Shown here in pieces: positions 43,114-52,121 of a stretch of 64,000 nucleotides of DNA. A program made the translations under genes and the position numbers. This stretch comes from JAFGOG01 sp034429215 (GTDB lineage: Bacteria > Chloroflexota > Anaerolineae > JAAYZQ01). Position 1 is the stretch's first letter. Each line of letters begins with the position of its first letter. The stretch lies in assembly GCA_034429215.1 (NCBI GenBank), contig DAOUGI010000076.1:1-64000 (forward strand), read 5' to 3'. Under the pieces are notes generated by a model, which was not told the DNA's origin, made no database searches, and saw only the letters and a list, made by a program, of their open reading frames with translations.

Positions 43114-44616
43114 ATGAACGTTCGCTCTCAGGTCGCAACGGTCTTTCATCTGGACAAGTGCATCGGCTGCCACACTTGCAGCGTCGCCTGCAAGAACATC
43201 TGGACTGACCGCAGGGGCGCCGAGACGATGTGGTGGAACAACGTAGAAACCCGGCCCGGCACCGGCTACCCCACCCGCTGGGAGGACCGGAAGAAGTTCA
43301 AGGGCGGCTGGGAGCTCACCGGCAGGGGCAATGCGCGCAAGCTGCGGCTGCGGCTCCAGGGCCGGGTGCAAGCGCTGGGCAACATCTTTTACAACCCGGC
43401 GCTGCCCGGCATGGACGAGTACTATGAGCCCTGGACCTACCGCTACGACGACCTCTTTACCGCCCCACAGGGTGATGACCAACCCACAGCGCGGCCCATT
43501 TCCCTGGTAGACGGCCGTCCGATAGAGATCGAGGCCGGCCCTAATTGGGACGACGATCTGGGCGGCTCGCCCGTCTATGCCGCTAACGATCCCCTCCTGG
43601 AGGGCATGGGCGAAGCTGAGAGGCAGGCGCTCTTTGAGATCGGGCGCCTCGTCTATTTCTATGTCCCGCGCATCTGCAACCATTGTCTCAACCCCGCCTG
43701 CTTGGCTGCTTGCCCCTCGGGCGCCATCTACAAACGTGCCGAGGACGGCATTGTGCTCGTCAATCAGGACAAGTGCCGGGCGTGGCGTATGTGCATCTCG
43801 GCCTGCCCCTACAAAAAGGTCTACTATAACTGGGCGGCGGGCAAATCGGAAAAGTGCATCCTCTGCTACCCGCGCCAGGAGACGGGCCAGGCACCGGCCT
43901 GTTTCCACGCCTGCGTAGGGCGCATCCGCTACCTGGGTGTGCTCCTCTACGACGCGGATCGCCTGGAAGAGGCCGCCAAAGCACCGGATGCCGGCCTGGT
44001 CGATGCTCAGCGCGCGGTGATCCTCAATCCGGCCGATCCCGAGGCGATCGCGGCAGCGCGCAAGTGTGGCGTGCCCGAGGACGTGATCTCGGCTGCGCAG
44101 CGCTCCCCTGTCTATCGCTTTGTCTGCGAGTGGAAGATGGCGCTGCCGCTGCACCCAGAATATCGGACCCTGCCCATGCTCTTCTACGTACCGCCGCTCT
44201 TGCCTGTAGTCGGCGCGACCCAGGCAAGCGGCGCCGTTTCGCTGGCCGCGGAGCTCTTTAGCTCGCTGGAGAATGCGCGGCTGCCCATCCACTTCATGGC
44301 CAGGCTTCTGGCAGCCGGGAACGAAGAGCCGGTTCGGGCGGCCTACAAGAAGCTGATGGCGGTACGCTTGTTCAAGCGCGCGCAGGCAGTCGGCGACGTT
44401 TCAAGCCAGGAGGTGGCGCAGGCGCTCGCCGAAGCAGGGTTGGACGAGCAGGCGGCGGAGGCGATCTACCGGCTGACGGCGCTCTCCACCTACCTAGAGC
44501 GATTTGCCGTCCCGCCCATGGCGCGCGAGCGGGCCATCGAAACGACCGAGCGCACCATGGCCCGCAAGCAGGAAGCCGGCTTTGGCTTCCGCAAGCCGGG
44601 CCGGCGCGGGCCCTAG
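43114..44616 (+). CDS. narH: Respiratory nitrate reductase beta subunit
   Basis: 500 residues. Four cysteine clusters: C16-I-G-C-H-T-C-S-V-A-C near the N-terminus, then CNHCLNPACLAAC, C-R-A-W-R-M-C-I-S-A-C and CILCYP...ACFHACVG between about 188 and 270. The Trp in place of Cys in the third group is the NarH hallmark for a [3Fe-4S] centre. It carries electrons from the cytochrome b subunit to NarG. 42 bases after narG. Confidence 0.96.
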   Translation: MNVRSQVATVFHLDKCIGCHTCSVACKNIWTDRRGAETMWWNNVETRPGTGYPTRWEDRKKFKGGWELTGRGNARKLRLRLQGRVQALGNIFYNPALPGMDEYYEPWTYRYDDLFTAPQGDDQPTARPISLVDGRPIEIEAGPNWDDDLGGSPVYAANDPLLEGMGEAERQALFEIGRLVYFYVPRICNHCLNPACLAACPSGAIYKRAEDGIVLVNQDKCRAWRMCISACPYKKVYYNWAAGKSEKCILCYPRQETGQAPACFHACVGRIRYLGVLLYDADRLEEAAKAPDAGLVDAQRAVILNPADPEAIAAARKCGVPEDVISAAQRSPVYRFVCEWKMALPLHPEYRTLPMLFYVPPLLPVVGATQASGAVSLAAELFSSLENARLPIHFMARLLAAGNEEPVRAAYKKLMAVRLFKRAQAVGDVSSQEVAQALAEAGLDEQAAEAIYRLTALSTYLERFAVPPMARERAIETTERTMARKQEAGFGFRKPGRRGP

Positions 44617-44631
44617 CCACGGGGAGCGGTG

Positions 44632-45162
44632 ATGGACGTCACATACCGGCTCTTTGCCCGCCTGCTGGACTACCCGACCGCGGTGCTGGGTGAGCAGGCT
44701 CGCGAGTGCCTCGATGCACTGTCGTCTGCCGGCTCGCCGGCGGCTGCGCCCCTACAGAGCTTTTGCCGCTACACCCAGGAAGCGCCGCTGGCGCGAATGG
44801 AAGAGCTGTACACCCGCACCTTTGACCTGCAGGCCGTCTGCTCCCCCTACGTGGGTTACCAGCTCTTTGGTGATAACTACAAGCGCGGTATGTTCATGGC
44901 CCGGCTCAACGAGGAGTACCGCGAGAGAGGTTTCTCGGCAGGCAGCGAGTTGCCAGACCACATAGCCGTCGTCCTGCGTTTCTTGGACCTGGGAACGGAG
45001 GGCGAGTTCAGCCGGGCGCTGCTGGCCGAAGGACTGGTCCCGGCCCTGGCCAAGATGTGGCAGTGCCTGGGCAGCCCAAGCGACAATCCCTACTCCGAGG
45101 TGATCGGCGCGCTGTCGCTCGCCATCGGAGAACCAGACAAAACGGGGGTGGACGATGCGTGA
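44632..45162 (+). CDS. narJ: Nitrate reductase assembly chaperone NarJ
   Basis: 176 residues of the TorD/NarJ helical family (YRLFARLLDYPTAVLGEQARECLDAL; SPYVGYQLFGDNYKRGMFMARLNEEYRERGF). It guides molybdenum cofactor insertion into NarG and is not part of the final complex. The ATG at 44632 is preferred over a GTG at 44629 by its distance from GGGGAG. It overlaps narI by 8 bases. Confidence 0.93.
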   Translation: MDVTYRLFARLLDYPTAVLGEQARECLDALSSAGSPAAAPLQSFCRYTQEAPLARMEELYTRTFDLQAVCSPYVGYQLFGDNYKRGMFMARLNEEYRERGFSAGSELPDHIAVVLRFLDLGTEGEFSRALLAEGLVPALAKMWQCLGSPSDNPYSEVIGALSLAIGEPDKTGVDDA

Positions 45163-45841
45163 CGCCGTCCTTTTCATTGTTTTCCCTTACATTGCCGTGG
45201 CCTTGGCGGTCGGCGGCAGCCTCTACCGCTTCTTCGCCCACCAGTTCACTTACTCCAGCCTGTCGTCACAGTGGCTGGAGGGCAAGTGGCTTTTCTGGGG
45301 CGCCTTGCCGTGGCACTATGGCGTTGTGCCGGTCCTGCTCATCCACCTGGGCGCCTTTGTCGCCCCTGGGGTGATGCACATGCTGCACGGCACACCTACG
45401 ACGCTCTACCTGGCCGAGCTGCTTGGCAAGGTGCTCGCCCTGCTGGCTTTTGTCGGGATGTTGGTGTTGATCGTGCGGCGGCTGTCCCAGTCCAGGCTCC
45501 GGGCAGTCACAACACCCATGGACTGGGTTGTGCTGGTGCTGCTGCTCAACCAGGTGTTCCTTGGGCTGTGGACCGCTTTCTTCTACCGCTGGGGCGCGGC
45601 CTGGTTCATCGATACGGCTACTCCTTGGGTGCAATCCCTGGCCACCTTCCGGCCGCAGACCGATACAATCGCCGCCCTGCCTTGGGTCCCCAAGCTGCAC
45701 TTCCTGAACGCCACCCTGCTCATCGCCCTCGTGCCCTTGAGCCGGCTCGTGCACCTGTTGGTCTTCCCCATCGCCTATCTCTGGCGCAAGCTCCAGGCCG
45801 TGACCTGGAACCGCCGGCCGGCGCCGCCAGAGTCGCACTAG
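45155..45841 (+). CDS. narI: Nitrate reductase gamma subunit, cytochrome b
   Basis: 228 residues, five membrane helices. Heme b ligand candidates lie in paired helices: H (PVLLIHLGAFVAPGVMHMLHG) and the late pair (VPKLHFLNATLLIALVPLSRLVHLL). It anchors NarGH to the membrane and oxidises quinol. It overlaps narJ and is followed after one base by the channel gene. Confidence 0.92.
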   Translation: MRDAVLFIVFPYIAVALAVGGSLYRFFAHQFTYSSLSSQWLEGKWLFWGALPWHYGVVPVLLIHLGAFVAPGVMHMLHGTPTTLYLAELLGKVLALLAFVGMLVLIVRRLSQSRLRAVTTPMDWVVLVLLLNQVFLGLWTAFFYRWGAAWFIDTATPWVQSLATFRPQTDTIAALPWVPKLHFLNATLLIALVPLSRLVHLLVFPIAYLWRKLQAVTWNRRPAPPESH

Positions 45842-45842
45842 C

Positions 45843-46922
45843 ATGGACAGGCTTGTCGCTGCCACAAAAGAGGGCATCCGCGACCTCTTCCCCGGCTACT
45901 TTGCGCTGGTCATGGCCACCGGCATCGTCTCCATCGCCTGCCATCTGCTTGGCTTCGAGTGGCCGGCTCAGGCACTCTTCCTGATCAACAAGGTAGCCTA
46001 CGGCATCCTATGGGTGCTCTTCTTGCTCCGGCTGATCCTCTACCGGCCGCAGTTTATCGCTGACCTGACCGGCCACGCCCGCGGGCCGGGCTTCTTCACC
46101 CTTGTGGTCGGCACCTGCGTGCTGGGCAACCAGTTCATTCTCCTGGCGGGAAACCGCACCCCTGCGTTGATCCTCTGGTGCCTCGGTTTTGCCCTATGGC
46201 ACCTGCTCATCTACACCTTCTTCACTGCTGTAACGGTCAAGGATCCCAAGCCAAGCCTAGAGACCGGGATCAACGGAGCGTGGCTGATCGCAGTCGTGGG
46301 CACGCAAGCGATCTCGATCCTGGGGACGCTGCTCGCGAAGGACATGGCCGGTTCCAAGGAAACACTGCTCTTCTACTCCCTGACCATGTACCTGCTCGGC
46401 GGCGTGCTCTACTTGCTGATCGCGGGCATGATCGCCTACCGGCTCTTTTTCTTCCGCATGGAGCCCAAACAGATGGCGCCGACCTTCTGGATTCTCATGG
46501 GGGCGGTAGCCATCACCACCCTCTCTGGAAACACATTGATCTTGAACGCGGGCGAGTGGGCCTTCCTGGTTGAGCTCCTGCCCTTCCTCAAGGGCGCCAC
46601 CATCCTTTTCTGGGCGACCGCAACCTGGTGGATCCCGCTGCTCGTGCTGCTGGGCGTCTGGCGTCACCTGGTCAAGCGCTTCCCGCTGCGCTACGACCCG
46701 CAGTATTGGGGCATGGTCTTTCCGCTGGGGATGTACACAGCATGCACATTCCAGTTAGCTAAAGCGTTGGATTTGCCTTTTCTTGTGGCAATCCCCCGTG
46801 GCTTTATCTGGGTCGCGCTGGCAGCGTGGCTGCTCACCTTCGCCGGGCTTGTCTGGAAGCTCGTAAGCAGCCTGATCCTGGCCCCACTGCGCCGGCAGCC
46901 GGACCGTGAGACACCGGCATAG
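45843..46922 (+). CDS. TehA/SLAC1-family anion channel (TDT family)
   Basis: 359 residues with ten hydrophobic helices and the start pattern GYFALVMATGIVSIACHLLG, then LWHLLIYTFF and FPLGMYTACTFQLAKAL, typical of the tellurite-resistance/dicarboxylate transporter family. Plant SLAC1 and relatives conduct nitrate, and no NarK is present in the operon. A role in nitrate or nitrite movement is therefore a reasonable inference. It is tightly packed between narI and fmdE. Confidence 0.88.
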   Translation: MDRLVAATKEGIRDLFPGYFALVMATGIVSIACHLLGFEWPAQALFLINKVAYGILWVLFLLRLILYRPQFIADLTGHARGPGFFTLVVGTCVLGNQFILLAGNRTPALILWCLGFALWHLLIYTFFTAVTVKDPKPSLETGINGAWLIAVVGTQAISILGTLLAKDMAGSKETLLFYSLTMYLLGGVLYLLIAGMIAYRLFFFRMEPKQMAPTFWILMGAVAITTLSGNTLILNAGEWAFLVELLPFLKGATILFWATATWWIPLLVLLGVWRHLVKRFPLRYDPQYWGMVFPLGMYTACTFQLAKALDLPFLVAIPRGFIWVALAAWLLTFAGLVWKLVSSLILAPLRRQPDRETPA

Positions 46923-46927
46923 CCCTG

Positions 46928-47512
46928 ATGCGCGACATCGAAACCCTGCTAGAAGAGGCAGCCGCGGCCCACGGCCATCTCTGTGCTGGTCAAGTGCTGG
47001 GCGTGCGCATGGCGTTGGCCGGTTGCCGTGCCCTTGGCATCGACGAGCCCAATGGCAGCAAGCGTCTGCTGGTCTATGTGGAGATCGACCGATGCGCCGC
47101 CGATGCCATCTCCATCGTCACCGGCTGTCGCTTGGGCAAGCGCACCCTCAAGTACCTTGACTATGGCAAAATGGCCGCTACCTTTTTCGACACCGTCGAG
47201 GGCCGGGCCGTCCGCGTTGTCGCGCGCGAGGAAACGAGAGAATGGGCGCCTGCCTACGCTCCGCACGTGCACGGAGACCACCGGCAGGTCCAGCAAGCAG
47301 CCTACGCCGTCATGCCGGACGAGGATTTGTTCGTGATCCAGGAGGTCCGTCTGTTGGTGCCGGAGGAGGATTGGCCAGGGCCTCCCGTCAGTCGCGTGCG
47401 CTGCGACCGGTGCGGCGAGGGCATCAACGATCGACGCGAAGTGCATATGGACGGGCAGGTGCTATGCCGTGCGTGTGCGGGGCAAGCGTACTATGAGGTG
47501 ATTGATGCCTGA
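46928..47512 (+). CDS. FmdE-family protein with C-terminal zinc ribbon
   Basis: 194 residues. The N-terminal FmdE domain starts with AAAHGHLCAGQVLGVRMA and contains VEIDRCAADAISIVTGCRLGKRTLKYLDYGKMA. The C-terminal part has C-D-R-C-G...C-R-A-C (about 165-190), a DksA/TraR-like zinc ribbon. FmdE proteins sit in operons of molybdenum or tungsten enzymes, and this one closes the nar operon. A role in molybdenum cofactor delivery is plausible but not shown. Confidence 0.85.
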   Translation: MRDIETLLEEAAAAHGHLCAGQVLGVRMALAGCRALGIDEPNGSKRLLVYVEIDRCAADAISIVTGCRLGKRTLKYLDYGKMAATFFDTVEGRAVRVVAREETREWAPAYAPHVHGDHRQVQQAAYAVMPDEDLFVIQEVRLLVPEEDWPGPPVSRVRCDRCGEGINDRREVHMDGQVLCRACAGQAYYEVIDA

Positions 47513-47570
47513 TCGACGTCCCAGCCAAAACGGTTTTGACCATTCACGCCATGGGTGGTATGATGTCAGT

Positions 47571-47698
47571 GTTGGGCTTGCAGTTCTGTTAATGTGGCGA
47601 CAATAACTGCCCCCAAGGTCCCTTGGGGGCAGTTTGTTTATATAGAATATCAATATCTTCTATTTAGAATCGGCCTGTTAGGCTGATTCTTGCTTTTT
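47571..47698 (+). ncRNA. Intergenic element copy C, possible small RNA
   Basis: TTGACC (47536-47541), a 17-bp spacer and TATGAT (47559-47564), then the shared core and the hairpin GCCCCCAAGG (47609-47618)/CCTTGGGGGC (47621-47630). A second 10-pair hairpin (47666-47675/47681-47690, loop TGTTA) is followed by TGCTTTTTCC and is a strong intrinsic terminator. The predicted RNA is about 128 bases. The palindrome around the -35 is degraded here. It lies between fmdE and the LuxR gene and fills most of the 47513-47916 gap. Confidence 0.5.
47666..47698 (+). terminator. Rho-independent terminator after element C
   Basis: AGAATCGGCC/GGCTGATTCT stem with one G-U pair, a 5-base loop and a T-rich tail. 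It may also end readthrough from the nar operon. Confidence 0.7.
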
Positions 47699-47916
47699 CC
47701 GATATAGTCTTCGTCCTCGCTGCCTTGAGGCTCATTCAAACTGCGGCCTTCGAGTCAGCCGAGACAACCCTGCATTGCTTTAGCAAATCCTACAGATTCT
47801 TGCCAGATCCAGCGCCAGATCTGGTCACCACCGGCTCTTCGCGCCTGGTCACACAGCCAGATCATCGTTCACACAGTCCAGGACCAAATTCTGGATCCTG
47901 TATGCGCGCCTTCCCT

Positions 47917-47945
47917 TTGACAGGCTCTGTGCGAAATGATATACT
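47917..47945 (+). promoter_or_regulatory. Promoter of MalT-LuxR gene 1
   Basis: TTGACA (47917-47922), a 17-bp spacer and TATACT (47940-47945), 40 bases before the start. The second MalT-LuxR gene has the same hexamers, spacing and much of the spacer sequence. Confidence 0.75.
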
Positions 47946-47985
47946 TGTACTCTGGAACCGTTGTCACATAACGGGAAGGATGTTC

Positions 47986-50772
47986 ATGCAACCGTATCCG
48001 ATCTTGCAGACAAAACTGTATGTTCCACCCATCCGGCCCGAGCTGGTCTCGCGCCCGCGGCTGATCGAGCGACTGAACGCAGGGCTCCCTGCGGGCCGCA
48101 AGTTGACACTTGTCTCGGCCCCGGCTGGCTTTGGCAAAACCACGCTGGTCAGCGAATGGGTCACCGGTTGCCAGCGGCCGGTCGCCTGGCTGTCTCTGGA
48201 CGAAGGGGATAACGACCCCACACGCTTCCTGACGTACCTCATCGCTGCTTTGCAGACGCTTGCCCTGAGCGGAGCCGAAGGGATTGCGGCGAATATTGGA
48301 GAACAGGTGTTGGGTGTGCTCAACGCTTCGCAGCCTCCGCCGCCGTCCACCGAATCGATTCTGACAGCCCTGCTCAATGAAATCACGGCCATCCCGGATA
48401 ACGTCGTCCTCGTCCTTGACGACTATCACGTGATTGATGCCAAACCGGTTGACCATGCTCTCACCTTTCTGCTCGAGCACCTGCCGCCACAGGTGCACCT
48501 GGTCATCGCCACCCGTGAGGATCCCCATCTGCCCCTCGCCCGGTTGCGCGCCCGGGGCCAATTGACCGAGCTGCGCGTCGCCGACCTGCGTTTTACCCCC
48601 GCCGAAGCCGCCGGATTTCTCAACCAGATGATGGGCCTGAGCCTCTCGGCGGAAGACATATCCACCTTGGAAACCCGCACCGAGGGCTGGATTGCCGGTC
48701 TGCAATTGGCCGCGCTTTCCATGCAGGGCCGCCAGGATGTTCCCGGGTTCATTCGAGAATTCGCCGGAGACGACCGGTACATCGTGGACTATCTGGTCGA
48801 AGAGGTCCTGCAGCGTCAGCCCGAACCTGTCCGCAGATTCCTACTCCAGACCGCCATTCTCGACCGGTTGAATGGCCCGCTGTGCGATGCCATCACTGGC
48901 CAGGAGGAAGGCAACGCGCGGTTGGAGGCCCTGCAGCGAGGCAACTTTTTTGTCGTTCCGCTGGATGACAAGCGCCACTGGTATCGCTATCACCATCTTT
49001 TTGCCGATGTTCTTCGTATGCACTTGATGGCGGAGCAGCCCGATCGAGTTCCTGCTCTGCACCGGCGCGCGAGCGAGTGGTACGAGCACAATGGTTCGGC
49101 GGCCGATGCGATCCGCCACGCGCTGGCCGCCGAGGATTTCGAGCGAGCGGCGGACCTGGTCGAGTTGGTCGTGCCAGCAATTCGTAGGAATAGACAGGAA
49201 GCCACGGTCACGGAGCTTGGCTGGCTAAAGGCGTTACCCGACGAACTGGTCCACTTCAGGCCGGTGCTCAGCGTTCAGTATGCTTCGGCATTGTTGGGTG
49301 GCGGCGAGCTAGAGGCCGTTGAGGCCCGACTGCGGGACGCCGAACGGTGGTTGGACACGACGGCTGACATGCGCGAGCGATCGGAATCCCCGGCGGCGGG
49401 GATGGTCGTCGTAGACGAAGAGGAGTTTCGCCGTCTGCCGGGTATGATAGCCATTATCCGTGCCGGGCAGGCCCTGGCCCGGGGCGATATGCCCGACACT
49501 GTGAAAAACGCTCGACGGGCGCTCGACCTCGCACCTGAGGACGACCATGTGATGCGTGGAGGGGCAGCATCGCAGTTGGGGCTCGCCGCCTGGAGGAGCG
49601 GGGATCTCGAGGCCGCCCGCCGGATGACTGCCGATGGCATGGCAGGTTTGCGGCTAGGCGGGTACATCTCTGCCGCCATCGGCGGCGCCATCGTCCTGGC
49701 GGATATCCAGATTGCGCAAGGCCGTCTCCACGAGGCCATGGCCACCTATGAGCAGGCATTGAAGTGGGCGACGGAGCCGGGTGCGCCGGTGCTGCGCGGA
49801 GCGGCAGACATGTATGTGGGCATGAGCGACCTTCTCCGTGAGCATAACGATCTGAATGCTGCCACGCAGCACCTGCTCAGAAGCCGGGCGCTGGGCGAGC
49901 TCGCTGAGCTACGGCAAAACCCGTATCGCTGGTGCGTGGCGATGGCTCGCATACGGGTGGCCCAAGGCGATCTGGACGGCGCTCTCGACCTGCTCGACCA
50001 GGCCGAGCGCCTATATGACGGTAGCTTTTCCCCGAATGTTCGTCCGGTCGCGACGTGGAAGACACGGGTGTGGGTGGCCCAGGGTCGCTTCGGTCAAGCC
50101 CTGGGCTGGGCGCGTGAGCAGGGCCTGTCCGCTGAGGACGACCTCAGCTATCTGCGCGAATTCGAGCATATCACCCTGGCCAGGGTGCTCCTGGCCCGTT
50201 ATCAGGGCGACCGCACTGACCGCTCCATTCATGGGGTAGTGGGGCTGCTGGAGCGCCTCCTGCGCGCAGCGCAAGAGGGCGGACGAATGGGCAACGTCCT
50301 TGAAATCCTGCTGCTGCAGGCGTTCGCCCGCCAGACACAAGGCGACCTCCCGGCTGCCCTGGTGCCGCTGGAACGCGCCCTGACGCTGGCAGAGCCCGAG
50401 GGCTACATCCGAATCTTTGTAGACGAGGGTGCCCCGATGGCTCAACTATTGTCCGAAGTGGCTGCTCATCGGATGATGCCGGACTATGTTGGCAAGTTGC
50501 TGGCCGCATTGGAAGCAGAGGAGCAGAAAAGCCAGGTCAGATCCTATCTGCCCCCTGTCCCACCCGCCCAGCCCCTTATCGAGCCATTGAGCCAACGCGA
50601 GCTGGAAGTGCTGCGACTCATTGCCCAGGGACTCTCGAATCGCGAGATTGGTGAGCGGCTTTTCCTCGCCCTGGACACGGTCAAAGGGCATAACCGCAGG
50701 ATTTTTGACAAACTGCAAGTTTCAAGTCGCACCGAAGCGGTAGCCCGTGCCCACGAGCTGGGTTTGTTGTAA
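47986..50772 (+). CDS. MalT-type LuxR-family ATP-dependent regulator 1
   Basis: 928 residues. STAND-type ATPase with Walker A A-P-A-G-F-G-K-T-T near 45-53 and a Walker-B-like VVLVLDDYHVID. A TPR-like helical middle follows, and a C-terminal LuxR helix-turn-helix (about 865-925: PLSQRELEVLRLIAQGLSNREIGERLFLALDTVKGHNRRIFDKL). GGAAGG is seven bases before 47986; another in-frame ATG lies at 47980. Compared with the paralogue at 54359, the N-terminal third is nearly identical while the rest has diverged. It carries an 8-residue insertion, LALSGAEG. It probably controls the genes after it. Confidence 0.93.
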   Translation: MQPYPILQTKLYVPPIRPELVSRPRLIERLNAGLPAGRKLTLVSAPAGFGKTTLVSEWVTGCQRPVAWLSLDEGDNDPTRFLTYLIAALQTLALSGAEGIAANIGEQVLGVLNASQPPPPSTESILTALLNEITAIPDNVVLVLDDYHVIDAKPVDHALTFLLEHLPPQVHLVIATREDPHLPLARLRARGQLTELRVADLRFTPAEAAGFLNQMMGLSLSAEDISTLETRTEGWIAGLQLAALSMQGRQDVPGFIREFAGDDRYIVDYLVEEVLQRQPEPVRRFLLQTAILDRLNGPLCDAITGQEEGNARLEALQRGNFFVVPLDDKRHWYRYHHLFADVLRMHLMAEQPDRVPALHRRASEWYEHNGSAADAIRHALAAEDFERAADLVELVVPAIRRNRQEATVTELGWLKALPDELVHFRPVLSVQYASALLGGGELEAVEARLRDAERWLDTTADMRERSESPAAGMVVVDEEEFRRLPGMIAIIRAGQALARGDMPDTVKNARRALDLAPEDDHVMRGGAASQLGLAAWRSGDLEAARRMTADGMAGLRLGGYISAAIGGAIVLADIQIAQGRLHEAMATYEQALKWATEPGAPVLRGAADMYVGMSDLLREHNDLNAATQHLLRSRALGELAELRQNPYRWCVAMARIRVAQGDLDGALDLLDQAERLYDGSFSPNVRPVATWKTRVWVAQGRFGQALGWAREQGLSAEDDLSYLREFEHITLARVLLARYQGDRTDRSIHGVVGLLERLLRAAQEGGRMGNVLEILLLQAFARQTQGDLPAALVPLERALTLAEPEGYIRIFVDEGAPMAQLLSEVAAHRMMPDYVGKLLAALEAEEQKSQVRSYLPPVPPAQPLIEPLSQRELEVLRLIAQGLSNREIGERLFLALDTVKGHNRRIFDKLQVSSRTEAVARAHELGLL
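48259..48282 (+). repeat. 24-bp in-frame insertion inside LuxR gene 1
   Basis: CTTGCCCTGAGCGGAGCCGAAGGG is present here and exactly absent from the aligned position in the paralogue, where CAGACG is followed directly by ATTGCGG. It encodes LALSGAEG. It resembles small palindromic REP-like inserts that create such peptides in other Chloroflexota proteins. Confidence 0.6.
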
Positions 50773-50929
50773 GCATCAATTCTCCTCGACATTTCCCCTC
50801 GATCACGCAGAACAACACCTCTAATCAACACCAAAGTGTCTATACGCTAACACCGTGTAGCCCTTATACTACTTGTACATTGAACAAGTGGCACAGGCGG
50901 TTATGTCCGGCCACAACAGGTACAAGGCA

Positions 50930-51202
50930 ATGTCAAACAAACTCAACCCAAGAACGGATCCAGGTCAACCCATGGTCTATCAGATCAGGATCAAAGGCCA
51001 TTTGGGTTCTCAGTGGACAGACTGGTTTGAGGGCCTGACCATCACGCTGCAAGACAACGGTGACACGCTTTTAATCGGACCGGTGGTCGATCAGGCCGCG
51101 TTGCATGGTCTGCTAAAAAAAGTGCGCGATTTGGGCATGCCATTGGTCTCGGTCAGTCCGGTCGAACCCGGCCAGGCGGATCAGTCAGATCCAATTCAAT
51201 GA
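50930..51202 (+). CDS. Small conserved cassette protein, copy 1
   Basis: 90 residues. The core is strongly conserved with the protein at 57214: YQIRIKGHL, W-x-D-W-F-x-G-L-T-I-T-L, D-N-G-D-T-L-L, then GPVVDQAALHGLLKKVRDLGMPLVSV. The start is set by that alignment (both have 16 residues before the Y-x-I-R motif). Family and function are unknown. Placed directly after a MalT-LuxR gene in both cassettes, it may be a regulator accessory or the first output protein. Confidence 0.8.
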   Translation: MSNKLNPRTDPGQPMVYQIRIKGHLGSQWTDWFEGLTITLQDNGDTLLIGPVVDQAALHGLLKKVRDLGMPLVSVSPVEPGQADQSDPIQ

Positions 51203-51236
51203 AACCCATCAATATCATTCAAAAAAGGAGAAAGAA

Positions 51237-51995
51237 ATGAACACAAACAAATCGACTACCGGAATAGATCCAAAAGTAGAACCTTCGTTTCGCAAGATTG
51301 CGGTCATTACAGGCGTGATTTTCATAATTGCGACCGTCACACATTTCTTGGCTGCGTCGCTCATACCCGTTCTGACTGGTACGGACTACCTCATTCGGTT
51401 CTCCGCACATACGAACCAGGTGGCCGCAGGAGCGCTGCTCTACCTCGTCGCGCACTTCGCATGTGCCGGCATAGCCGTCGTGATGTATCCGGTCTTGAAA
51501 AAGTGGAATGCGGGTCTGGCCCTTGGATCTGTCGTCTTCAGGACCATAGAGACGGCCTTTTACATGGTCGGCCTCGTGTGCCTGCTGTCCCTGTTGACAA
51601 CCGGCCAGCAGTTCACGTCAGCACTCGCTGCCGACCGTGCCTCGCTTCAGGCTATTGGCGGTTCGTTGGTGAGCGTACACGACCACGCCGGCCTGTTGGC
51701 GGTGTTCGCCTTCTGCCTGGGAGCATTTATGTACTACTGCCTGTTCTTCCAATCACGGCTCATTCCCCGATGGTTGTCGGGCTTTGGTATCGTCGCGATC
51801 ATCCTGATGATGGCGGCTTGCGTGTTGGCCTTGTTCAGCGGTAACCGTATTACCAGCTACATTCCCCTGGCGGCTCCTATCGGTGTGCAGGAAATGGTTC
51901 TGGCGGTTTGGCTGATCGTTAAAGGATTCAACCCATCTGCAGTCGCTTCTCTGTCTGCGAAAACAGCGGCGAACGAGCTTTTGAGCACGTCATAG
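51237..51995 (+). CDS. DUF4386-like membrane protein
   Basis: 252 residues with about seven membrane helices (FRKIAVITGVIFIIATVTHFLAAS, AAGALLYLVAHFACAGIAVVMYPVLKKW, FAFCLGAFMYYCLFFQSRLIPRWLSGFGIVAII). The pattern of an N-terminal helix with IAT, then a lone paired helix and SRLIPRWLS matches the DUF4386 family. Function is unknown. AAAAAAGGAGAAAGAA precedes the ATG. This stretch is less GC-rich than the window average. Confidence 0.75.
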   Translation: MNTNKSTTGIDPKVEPSFRKIAVITGVIFIIATVTHFLAASLIPVLTGTDYLIRFSAHTNQVAAGALLYLVAHFACAGIAVVMYPVLKKWNAGLALGSVVFRTIETAFYMVGLVCLLSLLTTGQQFTSALAADRASLQAIGGSLVSVHDHAGLLAVFAFCLGAFMYYCLFFQSRLIPRWLSGFGIVAIILMMAACVLALFSGNRITSYIPLAAPIGVQEMVLAVWLIVKGFNPSAVASLSAKTAANELLSTS

Positions 51996-52121
51996 ATTTG
52001 CTATATAGGCGAGAGGGAGGGCTGAAGGCCCTCCCTAAAACCCTCTCCGCTCAGCTACATGGTAATGCTCGTGGAATAGACCTCAAAAAGCGGACACAAC
52101 AGATCACAAGGAGAAAGCGAA

